56,803 nucleotides of DNA, from the NCBI GenBank assembly GCA_902597555.1, contig CACJYE010000002.1, positions 1 through 56,803 of the forward strand, read 5' to 3'. Below, piece by piece: positions 26,276-34,719 of this stretch; position 1 is the first letter of the stretch; each line of letters starts with the position of its first letter. The notes beneath the pieces are model-generated. The model saw nothing but the letters and a program-made list of their open reading frames with translations, made no database searches and had not been told where the DNA came from. The DNA is from an uncultured Pelagibacteraceae bacterium. Lineage in GTDB: Bacteria > Pseudomonadota > Alphaproteobacteria > Pelagibacterales > Pelagibacteraceae. The position numbers and the translations under genes are program-made.

Positions 26276-27430
26276 TTAACAACCTTTAAAGGATGCAGAC
26301 ATATTTCTTATTAAATCAAAGTATAACGATTTTCCTGGATTTAAAGTAGCTCCTAAAGGATCTACTACTCCAGTTTTAATATTCATGTCTTTTGCAACAG
26401 CTTTAATAATATCAGGGTTAAATTGTGGCTCTGAAAATACACATGCAACTTTATCATGCTCGATTACTTCTCTAATTTCTTTTAATTGCTCTGCCCCCGG
26501 CATCACATCTGTGTTGACTGTGAAAGCACCCAAAATATTTACGTTAAATCTTTCTTCAAAATATTGATATGCATCATGAAATACAATTGAAGCAACACTC
26601 TTATTTAACTCAGCCTTAACGTCTGCAGTAAGCTTATCAATATCATTAAGAGCTTTTTTCAAGTTACTTTTATAAGTAGCCTTGTTTTTTGAATCATTTT
26701 CAATTAAGTGTTCAGCCATTTCCTTTAATATAACTTTGGCATTCACAGGATCTAACCAAATGTGTGGATCAAATTCACCGTGGTGGTGTCCTTCATGTCC
26801 ATCATGGTCGTCATGATCATCGTGACCATCTTTTTTACCGTGATCGTCATGTCCATGATCATCATGGTCATCTTCCTTTTTGCCATGGTCATCATGATCG
26901 TGATCGTCGTGATCATCTTCTTTTTTACCATGGTCATCATGATCGTGGTCGTCATGGTCATCTTCCTTTTTGCCATGGTCATCATGATCGTGATCGTCGT
27001 GATCATCTTCTTTTTTACCATGATCGTCATGATCGTCATGTCCGTGATCGTCATGATCATCAAAAATATTTCTTTCTCTAAATTTTAATACTTGCAATCC
27101 TTTGATTTCCATTAATTCAATTTTTTCTGCTTTTTTTGCAATTGATTTTAACGGTTTTTCTAAAAAATTTTCCAAATCCTCTCCAACCCAAAAAATTAAG
27201 TCAGCATTTTGTAACATTTTTGCATGTGATGGCTTCATTGCAAATCCATGTGGAGATGCGTAACCATCGACTATTAAATCAGGTTTAGCAACACCATCCA
27301 TAAGATAGCTTGCAAGAGAATGTATGGGCTTAATAGATGCAACTACTTTAATATCAGCGTTAGTTGGTGTAAAAAATGTCAATAATGATAATATTGAAAA
27401 GATAAAAGGTATTTTTTTTAGGTTTGTCAT
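26276..27430 (-). CDS. znuA: Zinc ABC transporter, periplasmic zinc-binding protein ZnuA
   Basis: A 384-residue cluster A-I binding protein. A signal peptide (about 1-25, cleavage near TNA) leads to IKVVASIKPIHSLASYLM. Zinc ligands expected from E. coli ZnuA are visible: His in SPHGFAMKPSHA (about 61), His in FDPHIWLDP (238), His in IVFHDAYQYF, and Asp in GVVDPLGAT. Between the first two sits a very long His/Asp-rich loop (about 124-233) built from 15-residue repeats. It hands Zn2+ to ZnuB/ZnuC, encoded divergently. It is the first gene of the minus-strand zinc operon. Confidence 0.95.
   Translation of the reverse strand: MTNLKKIPFIFSILSLLTFFTPTNADIKVVASIKPIHSLASYLMDGVAKPDLIVDGYASPHGFAMKPSHAKMLQNADLIFWVGEDLENFLEKPLKSIAKKAEKIELMEIKGLQVLKFRERNIFDDHDDHGHDDHDDHGKKEDDHDDHDHDDHGKKEDDHDDHDHDDHGKKEDDHDDHDHDDHGKKEDDHDDHGHDDHGKKDGHDDHDDHDGHEGHHHGEFDPHIWLDPVNAKVILKEMAEHLIENDSKNKATYKSNLKKALNDIDKLTADVKAELNKSVASIVFHDAYQYFEERFNVNILGAFTVNTDVMPGAEQLKEIREVIEHDKVACVFSEPQFNPDIIKAVAKDMNIKTGVVDPLGATLNPGKSLYFDLIRNMSASFKGC
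26759..27028 (-). repeat. Tandem 45-bp repeats encoding the ZnuA His/Asp-rich loop
   Basis: Residues 135-224 of ZnuA are six copies of a 15-residue unit (DDHGKKEDDHDDHDH): four clean, a fifth with one change and a sixth degenerate. At DNA level adjacent units alternate, giving a 90-bp higher-order period: 26871-26932 is identical to 26961-27022 over 62 bases. Open frames on the other strand and in other frames here are by-products of the repeat. Confidence 0.9.
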
Positions 27431-27450
27431 AATTAAAATATTTTATTGGT

Positions 27451-27465
27451 TGTTATAATATAACA
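27451..27465. promoter_or_regulatory. Zur box 1 in the znuA/znuC intergenic region
   Basis: TGTTATA-A-TATAACA is a perfect 7-1-7 palindrome that matches the core of the known Zur consensus (E. coli znu operator GTTATAATATAAC). It lies between the divergent znuA and znuC starts, 20 bp upstream of znuA. Confidence 0.88.
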
Positions 27466-27468
27466 CTA

Positions 27469-27483
27469 TGTAATAATATAACA
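27469..27483. promoter_or_regulatory. Zur box 2 in the znuA/znuC intergenic region
   Basis: TGTAATA-A-TATAACA is the same palindrome with one mismatch. Its centre is 18 bp from box 1 and its edge is 19 bp upstream of znuC. Two sites in a 72-bp divergent promoter suggest that each controls one direction. Confidence 0.78.
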
Positions 27484-27502
27484 TTTACATGTCAAGATTT
27501 TT

Positions 27503-28249
27503 ATGAGCATTGAAAATAATATTTTAGTAAAATTAGATAATGCTGGATATAAGCAAAATAATAAATGGCTTGTTGAAGGCGTATCTTTTACTGTTGAAAA
27601 GGGTAAAATTGTTACCCTAATAGGACCAAACGGTTCAGGCAAAAGTACAACTGCTAAAATAGCTCTTGGATTTTATAAAGGTATAGAAGGTCAGGTTGAA
27701 AAATTTACAAACAAAATTGGATATGTCCCACAAAAAATTTCAATAGATTGGACGTTACCGTTAAGAGTTAATGATTTTATGCTTTTAACAGATAAACTTA
27801 GTGATGACGTTGTGGATGAAGCACTAAAATCAACTGGTGTATATCATCTTAAAAATAAAAATTTAGGAAATTTGTCTGGTGGAGAATTTCAAAGAGTATT
27901 ATTAGCAAGAGCTATATCAAAAAAACCAGAATTACTTGTCCTCGATGAACCAGTCCAAGGAGTTGATTTTACAGGTGAGATTGAAATGTATGAATTGATA
28001 AAAAAAATATCTGCAAATTTAAATTGTGGAATCTTATTAATATCTCATGATCTTCATACTGTAATGAGTGCGACTGATTATGTTGTTTGTTTAAATGGAC
28101 ATGTGTGTTGTTGTGGAAGTCCAACAGAGGTTGCTTTTAATAAAGAGTACAAGGCTTTATTTGGTGAACAAGCTTCAAAAACACTTACAATATATGAACA
28201 TAAACATGATCACGTTCACACTACCGATGGAGAAATAAAAAAAAATTAA
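27503..28249 (+). CDS. znuC: Zinc ABC transporter ATP-binding protein ZnuC
   Basis: A 248-residue ABC ATPase. Walker A GPNGSGKST is near residue 39, the signature LSGGEFQRVLLARA near 125, Walker B LLVLDEPVQGVD, and the switch His in LISHDLHTVM. The tail CLNGHVCCCGSPTEV and the C-terminal His-rich EHKHDHVHTTDG segment fit metal ABC ATPases of the ZnuC type. It is preceded by the Zur boxes and followed after 1 nt by znuB. Confidence 0.95.
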   Translation: MSIENNILVKLDNAGYKQNNKWLVEGVSFTVEKGKIVTLIGPNGSGKSTTAKIALGFYKGIEGQVEKFTNKIGYVPQKISIDWTLPLRVNDFMLLTDKLSDDVVDEALKSTGVYHLKNKNLGNLSGGEFQRVLLARAISKKPELLVLDEPVQGVDFTGEIEMYELIKKISANLNCGILLISHDLHTVMSATDYVVCLNGHVCCCGSPTEVAFNKEYKALFGEQASKTLTIYEHKHDHVHTTDGEIKKN

Positions 28250-28250
28250 T

Positions 28251-29054
28251 ATGTTAGATGATTTTTTTATAAGAGCGTTAATTGCAGGGATTGGCATTGC
28301 TCTAGTTACTGGCCCACTAGGTTGTTTTGTTGTTTGGAGAAGGCTTTCTTATTTTGGAGATACTCTTGCTCATTCTGCTTTGCTTGGTGTAACAATTGCT
28401 TATTCTATGGAATTTAATATTGCTGTCTCAATATTTTTAATTTCATCATTAATTGCCTTAATTTTAATACATCTTCAAAGAAAAACTAATCTACCTAGTG
28501 ATGCTTTACTTGGTTTGCTTGCTCACTCATCGTTGGCAGTTGGTTTAGTTGTAATTGGTTTTTTAACATTTATTAGATTTGATATAATGGGGCTTTTGTT
28601 TGGAGATATTTTAGCCGTTGACAAGAATGATCTTATTATTATTTGGTTTGGAGGAGGATTGATATTATTAGTTTTAAAATTTATTTGGAAACCGTTGTTT
28701 GCCTCAACCGTTAATTATGAATTAGCTGAAGCCGAAGGTTTAAATCCAGATAGAGCCAAAGCAATTTTTACAATTTTACTGGCAGCTATAATTGCGATTT
28801 CAATTAAATTAGTTGGTGTTTTGTTGATCACAGGAATGTTAATTATTCCAACTGCTATGGCTAGAAATATCTCAGATACTCCTCAAAAGATGGTTGTTTT
28901 TTCGATAATTGGAGGCTTGTTATCAGTGTTTATTGGACTATTTTCTTCTTTAGAGTTTAATACACCATCTGGTCCTTCAATAATAACTGCTGCACTATTA
29001 CTCTTTATAATTTCATTACTTAAAATTAAACAAACGATTCAATTGAAAAATTAA
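28251..29054 (+). CDS. znuB: Zinc ABC transporter permease ZnuB
   Basis: A 267-residue ABC-3 family membrane protein with about eight helices. Family wording includes GPLGCFVVWRRLSYFGDTLAHSALLGV near residues 21-47 and KLVGVLLITGMLIIPTAMAR near 185-205. It forms the zinc channel with ZnuC. It follows znuC by 1 nt; zur follows after 24 nt. Confidence 0.95.
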   Translation: MLDDFFIRALIAGIGIALVTGPLGCFVVWRRLSYFGDTLAHSALLGVTIAYSMEFNIAVSIFLISSLIALILIHLQRKTNLPSDALLGLLAHSSLAVGLVVIGFLTFIRFDIMGLLFGDILAVDKNDLIIIWFGGGLILLVLKFIWKPLFASTVNYELAEAEGLNPDRAKAIFTILLAAIIAISIKLVGVLLITGMLIIPTAMARNISDTPQKMVVFSIIGGLLSVFIGLFSSLEFNTPSGPSIITAALLLFIISLLKIKQTIQLKN

Positions 29055-29078
29055 TGAAGTATTATAGAAAATATTAAA

Positions 29079-29477
29079 ATGCAAAAACAACAAACTTTAT
29101 CAAGAAACCAAAAAATTATTTTTGATTTAATAGATAAATCACCGGAGCCAATGAAGGCATACTCAATTCTTTTTAATGTACAAAAAAAAGGAATTAAAGC
29201 TCCATTACAAGTTTATAGAGCATTAGATAAATTAGTTGAAATTGGAAAAATTCATAAAATTGAAAGCAGAAATGCTTTTATCGCGTGTCAAAATTCTAGC
29301 TGTCAAATCTCAAAAGCAACAGCGTTTTCGATTTGTGAAAGTTGTGAAAATGTATCTGAAATAAGTAATACAAAACTTTCTAAATATCTATCTAATTTTG
29401 CTGATAGCTCTGGTATGAAATATAGCAAATATAATTTAGAATTTTTTGGTTTATGTAAAAAATGTAAATCAAAATAA
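29079..29477 (+). CDS. zur: Zinc uptake regulator Zur (Fur family)
   Basis: A 132-residue Fur-family repressor. An N-terminal winged helix (about 8-75: PMKAYSILFNVQKKGIKAPLQVYRALDKLV) is followed by a dimerisation domain with paired cysteines (CQNSSCQ, CESCENV and a terminal CKKCKSK) that suit structural zinc binding. Position at the end of znuCB supports Zur over Fur. It probably represses both operons through the two palindromes at 27451-27483 and thereby itself. Its stop overlaps the next gene by one base. Confidence 0.92.
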   Translation: MQKQQTLSRNQKIIFDLIDKSPEPMKAYSILFNVQKKGIKAPLQVYRALDKLVEIGKIHKIESRNAFIACQNSSCQISKATAFSICESCENVSEISNTKLSKYLSNFADSSGMKYSKYNLEFFGLCKKCKSK

Positions 29478-30475
29478 TGAGCACAGTTTCATTAACTTTA
29501 GACGAAATATTTGAACTAGCAAAAAAAACTCTTTTAGCAAATGGTTGTGATGATGAAACATCATCAATTTTATCAGACTTAATTAGGAATGCTGAAAGAG
29601 ATGGTTCTGTATCACACGGTTTATTTAGATTACCAGCATACGTTATTGGTCTTAAAGGTGGAAAGATAAATGGTAAAGGGAAACCTGAGATAAAAAAAAT
29701 ATATCCATCTGTAATAAAAGTTGAAGGTAATAATTGTTTAGCACCTGTAGTTTTAAATAAAGGTTTGCCAGAATTAGCAAAAGCAGCAAGAGAAAACGGA
29801 GTTGCTGTATTAGCAATAAATAATTCACATCATATGGCTGCTATGTGGCCTGAAACAGAAAAATTAGCAGAGGAAGGTTTGGTAGCATTTGCTTGTACAT
29901 CTTATAAGCCCGCTGTAGCACCTGCTGGTGCAATAAAACCTTTATTTGGAACAAACCCAATTTCATTTGCTTGGCCACGTCCAGGTAAAACACCAGTAGT
30001 TTATGATATGGCAACAGCTTCAATGGCGATGGGAGAAGTTCAAGTTGCTAAAAGAGAAGGGCACAAAGTTCCACTTGGAACTGGTTTAACAAAAGATGGT
30101 AAGGAAACAACTGATCCAGGAGAAATTGCCGATGGTGGAGTTTTATTACCCTTTGGTGGTTACAAAGGATCTGCAATTGCAATGATGGTAGAATTAATGG
30201 CTGGTGCATTAGTTGGAGATAATTTTAGTTTTGAAACTGCTGCCAAAGACAATAATGATGGCGGTCCCCCAAGTGGTGGTGAATTTATTCTTGCCATTAA
30301 CCCAGACAAAACATCAGGTACTAATTGGCAAAAACATGCTGAGGAATTTTTTGAAAAAATGAAATCAATGGGTGAAGTAAGATTACCTGGAGAAAGACGT
30401 CACAAGAATAGAATGGATACTGGTCCAAGAAATATTAACGAAGAATTAGTAAATAAAATTAAATCTTTAAGCTAA
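29477..30475 (+). CDS. Ldh2-family (malate/L-lactate/ureidoglycolate) dehydrogenase
   Basis: A 332-residue NAD(P)-dependent oxidoreductase of the LDH2/MDH2 (DlgD, YiaK) fold. Hallmarks are SDLIRNAERDGSVSHGLFRLP near 30-50, the catalytic His in NNSHHMAAMWP near 115, LFGTNPISFAWP near 156 and LLPFGGYKGSAIAMMVE near 223. The true substrate (malate, 2,3-diketogulonate, ureidoglycolate, piperideine carboxylate) cannot be told. It overlaps zur by one base (TAATG), so zinc starvation may induce it, though the family needs no zinc. Its 3' end overlaps the convergent xth gene by 9 bp. Confidence 0.88.
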   Translation: MSTVSLTLDEIFELAKKTLLANGCDDETSSILSDLIRNAERDGSVSHGLFRLPAYVIGLKGGKINGKGKPEIKKIYPSVIKVEGNNCLAPVVLNKGLPELAKAARENGVAVLAINNSHHMAAMWPETEKLAEEGLVAFACTSYKPAVAPAGAIKPLFGTNPISFAWPRPGKTPVVYDMATASMAMGEVQVAKREGHKVPLGTGLTKDGKETTDPGEIADGGVLLPFGGYKGSAIAMMVELMAGALVGDNFSFETAAKDNNDGGPPSGGEFILAINPDKTSGTNWQKHAEEFFEKMKSMGEVRLPGERRHKNRMDTGPRNINEELVNKIKSLS

Positions 30476-31243
30476 ATTAATCTCAATTGGAGTGTGATCA
30501 GAAGGCTTTTCTCTTCCACGTGGATCTTTATTAATATTAATATCTTTAATTTGATCAATTATAGAATTTGAAACTAAAAAATGATCAATCCTCATGCCAT
30601 TATTTTTTTGCCATGCACCTCTCATATAATCCCAAAATGTATATCCTTCTTTATCTTCATAAAAATGTCTGTAGACGTCATTAAAACCAAGATTAATCAT
30701 TTCTCTAAATTTTTTTCTTATTTCAAGTCGGTATAAAGCATCGTCTTCGAAACTTTTAACATTATAAACATCTTCTGCTGAAGGGATTATATTGAAATCT
30801 CCAGCTAAAATAATATTTGAATTTTTTTTAGATAAAGTTTTTAATTGTTTTATTAATTGATCTAGCCATTCTTTTTTATAATCATATTTTTCTGTATCAA
30901 CAGGATTACCATTAGGGGTGTAAATATTAATTAATTGTATATTTTTTTTCTTATGCTCAAACTCAGCTGAAATTATTCTTGACTGTTTTAACTTATCCTT
31001 AATTAAATCTGTTTTGACATTTTTTAATTTTTTTTTAGATATAATTGCCACCCCATTATAACTTTTTTGACCAAATACATGACTTTCATAGTCCATCGAT
31101 GAAAAATCATCATATGGAAAATTAATATCCTCAGTTTTGATTTCCTGCATCATTAAAATATCAGGTTTATATTTTAATAAGTAGCTTTTGATATTTTCAA
31201 TTCTTGCTCTTACCGAGTTTACATTCCAAGATGAAATGAGCAT
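30467..31243 (-). CDS. xth: Exodeoxyribonuclease III / AP endonuclease
   Basis: Starting at the ATG ending at 31243 the product has 258 residues and begins LISSWNVNSVRARIENI, exactly where ExoIII proteins begin. An in-frame extension upstream would read into erpA. Catalytic motifs are seen: MMQEIKTED (Glu), LINIYTPNGNP, ILAGDFNI (Asp/Asn) and the terminal SDHTPIEI (Asp/His). It cuts abasic sites in base excision repair. Its ATG overlaps the erpA stop by one base. Confidence 0.93.
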   Translation of the reverse strand: MLISSWNVNSVRARIENIKSYLLKYKPDILMMQEIKTEDINFPYDDFSSMDYESHVFGQKSYNGVAIISKKKLKNVKTDLIKDKLKQSRIISAEFEHKKKNIQLINIYTPNGNPVDTEKYDYKKEWLDQLIKQLKTLSKKNSNIILAGDFNIIPSAEDVYNVKSFEDDALYRLEIRKKFREMINLGFNDVYRHFYEDKEGYTFWDYMRGAWQKNNGMRIDHFLVSNSIIDQIKDININKDPRGREKPSDHTPIEINLA

Positions 31244-31560
31244 TAAAGTGAGAAAGAAACTCCACAACCACATGAAGATTTGGTTTGTGGATTAGATATT
31301 TTGAATTGCTCACCTATAAGTTCAGAAACATAATCAACTTCAGATCCTTTAAGCAAATCAGCTGAAGTTTTATCAATTAAAATATTTTGATAATTTAAAT
31401 CATCTTCTTGTTTAGATTTATCAAAAGTAAATTCGTATTGGAAACCAGAGCATCCTCCACCCTTAATAGCGATTCTAAAGAATGATCCTTTATCTTTTTT
31501 TGACAACAAATTATCTATTTGTTTTAACGCTTTATCCGTAAATTTAATTTCTTTAATCAT
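31243..31560 (-). CDS. erpA: Iron-sulfur cluster insertion protein ErpA (A-type carrier)
   Basis: A 105-residue HesB/IscA-family carrier. The three conserved Cys are present: GGGCSGFQYEF near residue 37, and the C-terminal SSCGCGVSFSL pair. It passes Fe-S clusters to apoproteins. ErpA is preferred because in alphaproteobacteria erpA commonly sits beside xth and dgt, as here; IscA is the alternative. Divergent from dgt across a 50-nt gap that contains a TATAAT (31583-31588). Confidence 0.9.
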   Translation of the reverse strand: MIKEIKFTDKALKQIDNLLSKKDKGSFFRIAIKGGGCSGFQYEFTFDKSKQEDDLNYQNILIDKTSADLLKGSEVDYVSELIGEQFKISNPQTKSSCGCGVSFSL

Positions 31561-31610
31561 GTCTGAACACTGATATTACTAATATAATACTTAATTATTT
31601 AAATTAAAGG

Positions 31611-32729
31611 ATGAAAAAAGACACCTTGTTAGGCGTATTTAAAAGTAAAGGCAGACTTAATAAAGAAGCTAATTCAAAATACAGATCTCCTTTTCAACGC
31701 GACAGAGATCGGATAATCCACAGCGCATCATTTAGAAGATTAAAGCATAAAACACAAGTATTTGTTAACACAGAAGGGGATCATTTTAGAACGAGGATTA
31801 CTCATTCAATTGAAGTTGCTCAAATAGCAAGATCAATTGCAAAATATCTTAATTTGAATGAAGATTTAGCTGAAACCTTAAGTCTTGCTCATGATTTAGG
31901 TCATACTCCATTTGGTCATGCTGGAGAGGATGCTTTAGATGAATGTATGCAAAATTATGGTGGTTTCGATCACAATCTTCAGACACTAAGAATAGTAATG
32001 TTTTTAGAGAATAAATATTTTAAATTTGCTGGATTAAATTTAACTCTTGAAACCTTAGAAGGACTTTTAAAACACAATGGACCAGTAGATGATCTAAATA
32101 TGATCAATAAACTAATTGGTTTAAAAGTTTTCAAAAATAAAATTAATTTTAATACATATCCATCATTAGAAGCTCAAATATCAGCTATATCAGATGATAT
32201 TGCCTATAATAACCATGATATTCAGGATGGAATTAAAGCAAACTTATTTAAACTTGAGGAATTAGTTGAATTAGATTTTTTCAAAAATATTTATCAAAAA
32301 TATAAAAAAAAAATTAATAAAAAAAATTATAAAATTTCTATTTATCAAATTATCAGAGACTCAATTGATGTTATGATAAGAGATTTACTAAGTAATACAG
32401 AGAAAAATATTAAAAAATTTAAAATTAAGTCATTTAAAGATGTATCAAAATCAAATCAATTAATAGTTTCTTTTTCAGACAAAATACAAAATTCAGAACA
32501 AGAAATCAGATCATTTTTAAGACACAGAATGTATGACAATAAATCTGTGCTTAATAAGAATCAAAGAGGTAAAATGATAATTCAGAAATTATTCAAAATA
32601 ATTAAATCAAATCCTAGAAAATTTCTTACTAAAGATCAATTGACTAAAGACAAATATAGAGCTATTTCAGATTTTATATCTGGTATGACGGATAGATACG
32701 CAATTAACCTTTATAACGATAATAAATGA
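31611..32729 (+). CDS. dgt: Deoxyguanosinetriphosphate triphosphohydrolase-like protein
   Basis: A 372-residue HD-domain dNTPase. Signatures: SPFQRDRDRIIHSASFRRLKHKTQVF near 26-50, His of HSIEVAQIARSIAK, and the HD pair in SLAHDLGHTPFGHAGEDAL near 100. A YNNHDIQDGI segment follows around residue 200. It hydrolyses dNTPs to nucleosides and triphosphate. The only Shine-Dalgarno-like purines (AAAGG) touch the ATG directly, which is unusually close. It overlaps argS by 4 nt (ATGA). Confidence 0.92.
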   Translation: MKKDTLLGVFKSKGRLNKEANSKYRSPFQRDRDRIIHSASFRRLKHKTQVFVNTEGDHFRTRITHSIEVAQIARSIAKYLNLNEDLAETLSLAHDLGHTPFGHAGEDALDECMQNYGGFDHNLQTLRIVMFLENKYFKFAGLNLTLETLEGLLKHNGPVDDLNMINKLIGLKVFKNKINFNTYPSLEAQISAISDDIAYNNHDIQDGIKANLFKLEELVELDFFKNIYQKYKKKINKKNYKISIYQIIRDSIDVMIRDLLSNTEKNIKKFKIKSFKDVSKSNQLIVSFSDKIQNSEQEIRSFLRHRMYDNKSVLNKNQRGKMIIQKLFKIIKSNPRKFLTKDQLTKDKYRAISDFISGMTDRYAINLYNDNK

Positions 32730-34459
32730 ATATTTTTGAATTATATTTAGATAAAATTAAATCAATTATTCTTGAACTTAGTAAAAAAAATCAACTTATT
32801 GTTCCAGAAAGTTTCAATGGTATTAATGCAGAAATACCACCTCCAAAATTTGATTGTGATATTTCAACTAATGTTGCAATGGTTTTATCTAAACTAAATA
32901 AAACCTCTCCAATAGAATTGGCAGAAAAACTTGCACCTGAAATAAAAAATAGTGATGATCAAATAGAAAACATATCCGTTGCTAAACCTGGTTTCATAAA
33001 TATTAAATTTAAGCTATCTTTTTGGTCAAATTTTATTAAAGAAATAATAGATAACGCAGAAAAATTTGGAATTAATGAGAAAGAGAAAAAAAATAATTAT
33101 TTAGTTGAATTTGTATCAGCTAATCCTACAGGACCTTTGCATGTTGGTCACTGTCGAGGAGCTATTCTAGGCGATGTCATATCAAATGTGTTAATATTTA
33201 ATAAACACAAGGTTACAAGGGAGTATTATGTAAATGATTATGGTAACCAGATAATAAATTTTACAAAATCCGTATACTTTAGAATTAGAGAAGTAAAATT
33301 AAACGAAACATTTCCCCAAGATAACCCTGATTTGTATCCAGGAGATTACCTTATCGATTTTGCAAAAAATATAGTTTCAGATAATTCAGATCTGAATTTT
33401 GATGATTATGAGGAAATAAGCGATAAGCTAACAGTTTTATCTATAGAACAGGCTCTGCTTTTAATTAAAAAAAACCTTAAGAGTTTAGGAATTAACCACG
33501 ATAATTTCGTTAGTGAAAAAAGTATTGTTTCAAACAAAGAAGTAGAGAGTGTAATAAAATTTTTAGAAAAGAATAAATTTGTATACAAAGGAAAAATTAA
33601 AGCTCCAGCTGGAGAAGACGATAAAAACTGGGTAGAAAGAGAACAGTTACTTTTTAAATCTACTGATTTTGGTGATGATAAAGATAGAGCATTACAAAAA
33701 TCTGATGGAACATGGACTTATTTTGCAAGTGATGTTGCTTATCATAAAAATAAAGTAGATCGTAAATTTGATTATTTAATAAATATTCTTGGCGCAGACC
33801 ATGCCGGATATATTAAAAGAATATCATCTTCAGTTGAAGCTTTGTCAGGCAAAAAAGATAAATTAATCTGTAAAATTAGTCAGCTTGTAAAATTAATTAA
33901 AAATAACAAACCATTTAAGATGTCTAAACGAAAGGGAGACTACATCACTGTTGATGATTTAATAGAAGAGGTTGGAAAAGACGCAACTAGATTTATCATG
34001 CTTAACAGAAGTAGTGATGTGGAATTAGATTTTGATTTTGATGCTGTAAAAGAAAAATCAAAAGATAATCCGTTATATTATGTTCAATATTGTTATGCTA
34101 GAATTTCATCTGTCTTTAGACATATCGATAAAGATTTAAATTCAAAAATTGAATTAGATGATTTTAGTTTTGAATACTCAAATGATGAGATCAAAATTTT
34201 AAAAAAGATTTCAGAATGGCCCAAATGTATTGATGCAGCTAGTTCAAAATTAGAACCACATAGAATACCTGTTTATTTATATGATCTTGCCTCAGAATTT
34301 CATTCGTATTGGAATCTTGGTAAACAAAACCCAGAAAAAAGATTTATTAAAGATCAAAAAATTGTTTCACCAGATAAATTAATTTTTTTAAAAGCAATAT
34401 CTAACGTTGTAAAATCAGGGATGGATATAGTTGGTGTAGATACACCAGATAAAATGTAA
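32726..34459 (+). CDS. argS: Arginyl-tRNA synthetase
   Basis: A 577-residue class I synthetase. It has an N-terminal Add-1 domain (about 1-95), the HIGH-type motif ANPTGPLHVGHCRGA near 132-146, the catalytic-domain stretch TYFASDVAYHKNK near 330, and KMSKRKGDYI near 399. A C-terminal DALR anticodon-binding domain ends the protein. It charges the tRNA-Arg set that includes the TCT isoacceptor at 3133. It overlaps dgt upstream and the next gene by one base (TAATG). Confidence 0.96.
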   Translation: MNIFELYLDKIKSIILELSKKNQLIVPESFNGINAEIPPPKFDCDISTNVAMVLSKLNKTSPIELAEKLAPEIKNSDDQIENISVAKPGFINIKFKLSFWSNFIKEIIDNAEKFGINEKEKKNNYLVEFVSANPTGPLHVGHCRGAILGDVISNVLIFNKHKVTREYYVNDYGNQIINFTKSVYFRIREVKLNETFPQDNPDLYPGDYLIDFAKNIVSDNSDLNFDDYEEISDKLTVLSIEQALLLIKKNLKSLGINHDNFVSEKSIVSNKEVESVIKFLEKNKFVYKGKIKAPAGEDDKNWVEREQLLFKSTDFGDDKDRALQKSDGTWTYFASDVAYHKNKVDRKFDYLINILGADHAGYIKRISSSVEALSGKKDKLICKISQLVKLIKNNKPFKMSKRKGDYITVDDLIEEVGKDATRFIMLNRSSDVELDFDFDAVKEKSKDNPLYYVQYCYARISSVFRHIDKDLNSKIELDDFSFEYSNDEIKILKKISEWPKCIDAASSKLEPHRIPVYLYDLASEFHSYWNLGKQNPEKRFIKDQKIVSPDKLIFLKAISNVVKSGMDIVGVDTPDKM

Positions 34460-34719
34460 TGCTAAAAGAAATTAAGTATTTAATCTTTATTGTTGTAATT
34501 GCTTTATTTATTTTTTTGACTGGTAGATATTATTTTTCAGATGAAAATAAGAAGAAATCATACAGATCTTATAAAAATAACGATGAGAAAATTAAACTAT
34601 ATTCAAAAAATTTACCTATTTTGGAAAACGACACACAAAATGTAATAGAATACGTTAAGCAAACAAACAAAAAAAAGAAAAAAAAGTTTAATTTTTGGAA
34701 ACTTTTAGAGAATGATTAA
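34459..34719 (+). CDS. Small membrane-anchored protein between argS and nagZ, possible remnant of a SPOR protein
   Basis: An 86-residue protein: a single N-terminal membrane helix (about 7-23), then a highly charged Lys/Asn/Asp-rich tail ending in KKKKKFNFWKLLEND. In many alphaproteobacteria the slot between argS and nagZ holds a SPOR-domain (peptidoglycan-binding) division protein. Here only the membrane anchor and a linker remain, with no SPOR fold visible. It overlaps both neighbours (1 nt and 8 nt), so it is kept within the operon. Function unknown. Confidence 0.72.
   Translation: MLKEIKYLIFIVVIALFIFLTGRYYFSDENKKKSYRSYKNNDEKIKLYSKNLPILENDTQNVIEYVKQTNKKKKKKFNFWKLLEND

Noticed and set aside
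26759-27063. Regularly spaced repeats that could suggest a CRISPR array.
   Set aside because: The repeats are contiguous, in frame with ZnuA, have no unique spacers, and no cas genes are present.
26752-27088. Open frames on both strands and in several frames over the znuA repeat (for example Met/Thr- or Val/Ile-rich products of about 105 residues).
   Set aside because: They are by-products of a 45-bp tandem repeat, whose length is a multiple of three and so keeps all frames open; only the ZnuA frame has a recognisable protein.
30467-31273. A longer xth starting at 31273 (MWLWSFFLTLM...).
   Set aside because: The extra ten residues are erpA sequence read in another frame; ExoIII proteins start at the LISSWNVNS segment, and that ATG gives the recurring TAATG overlap.
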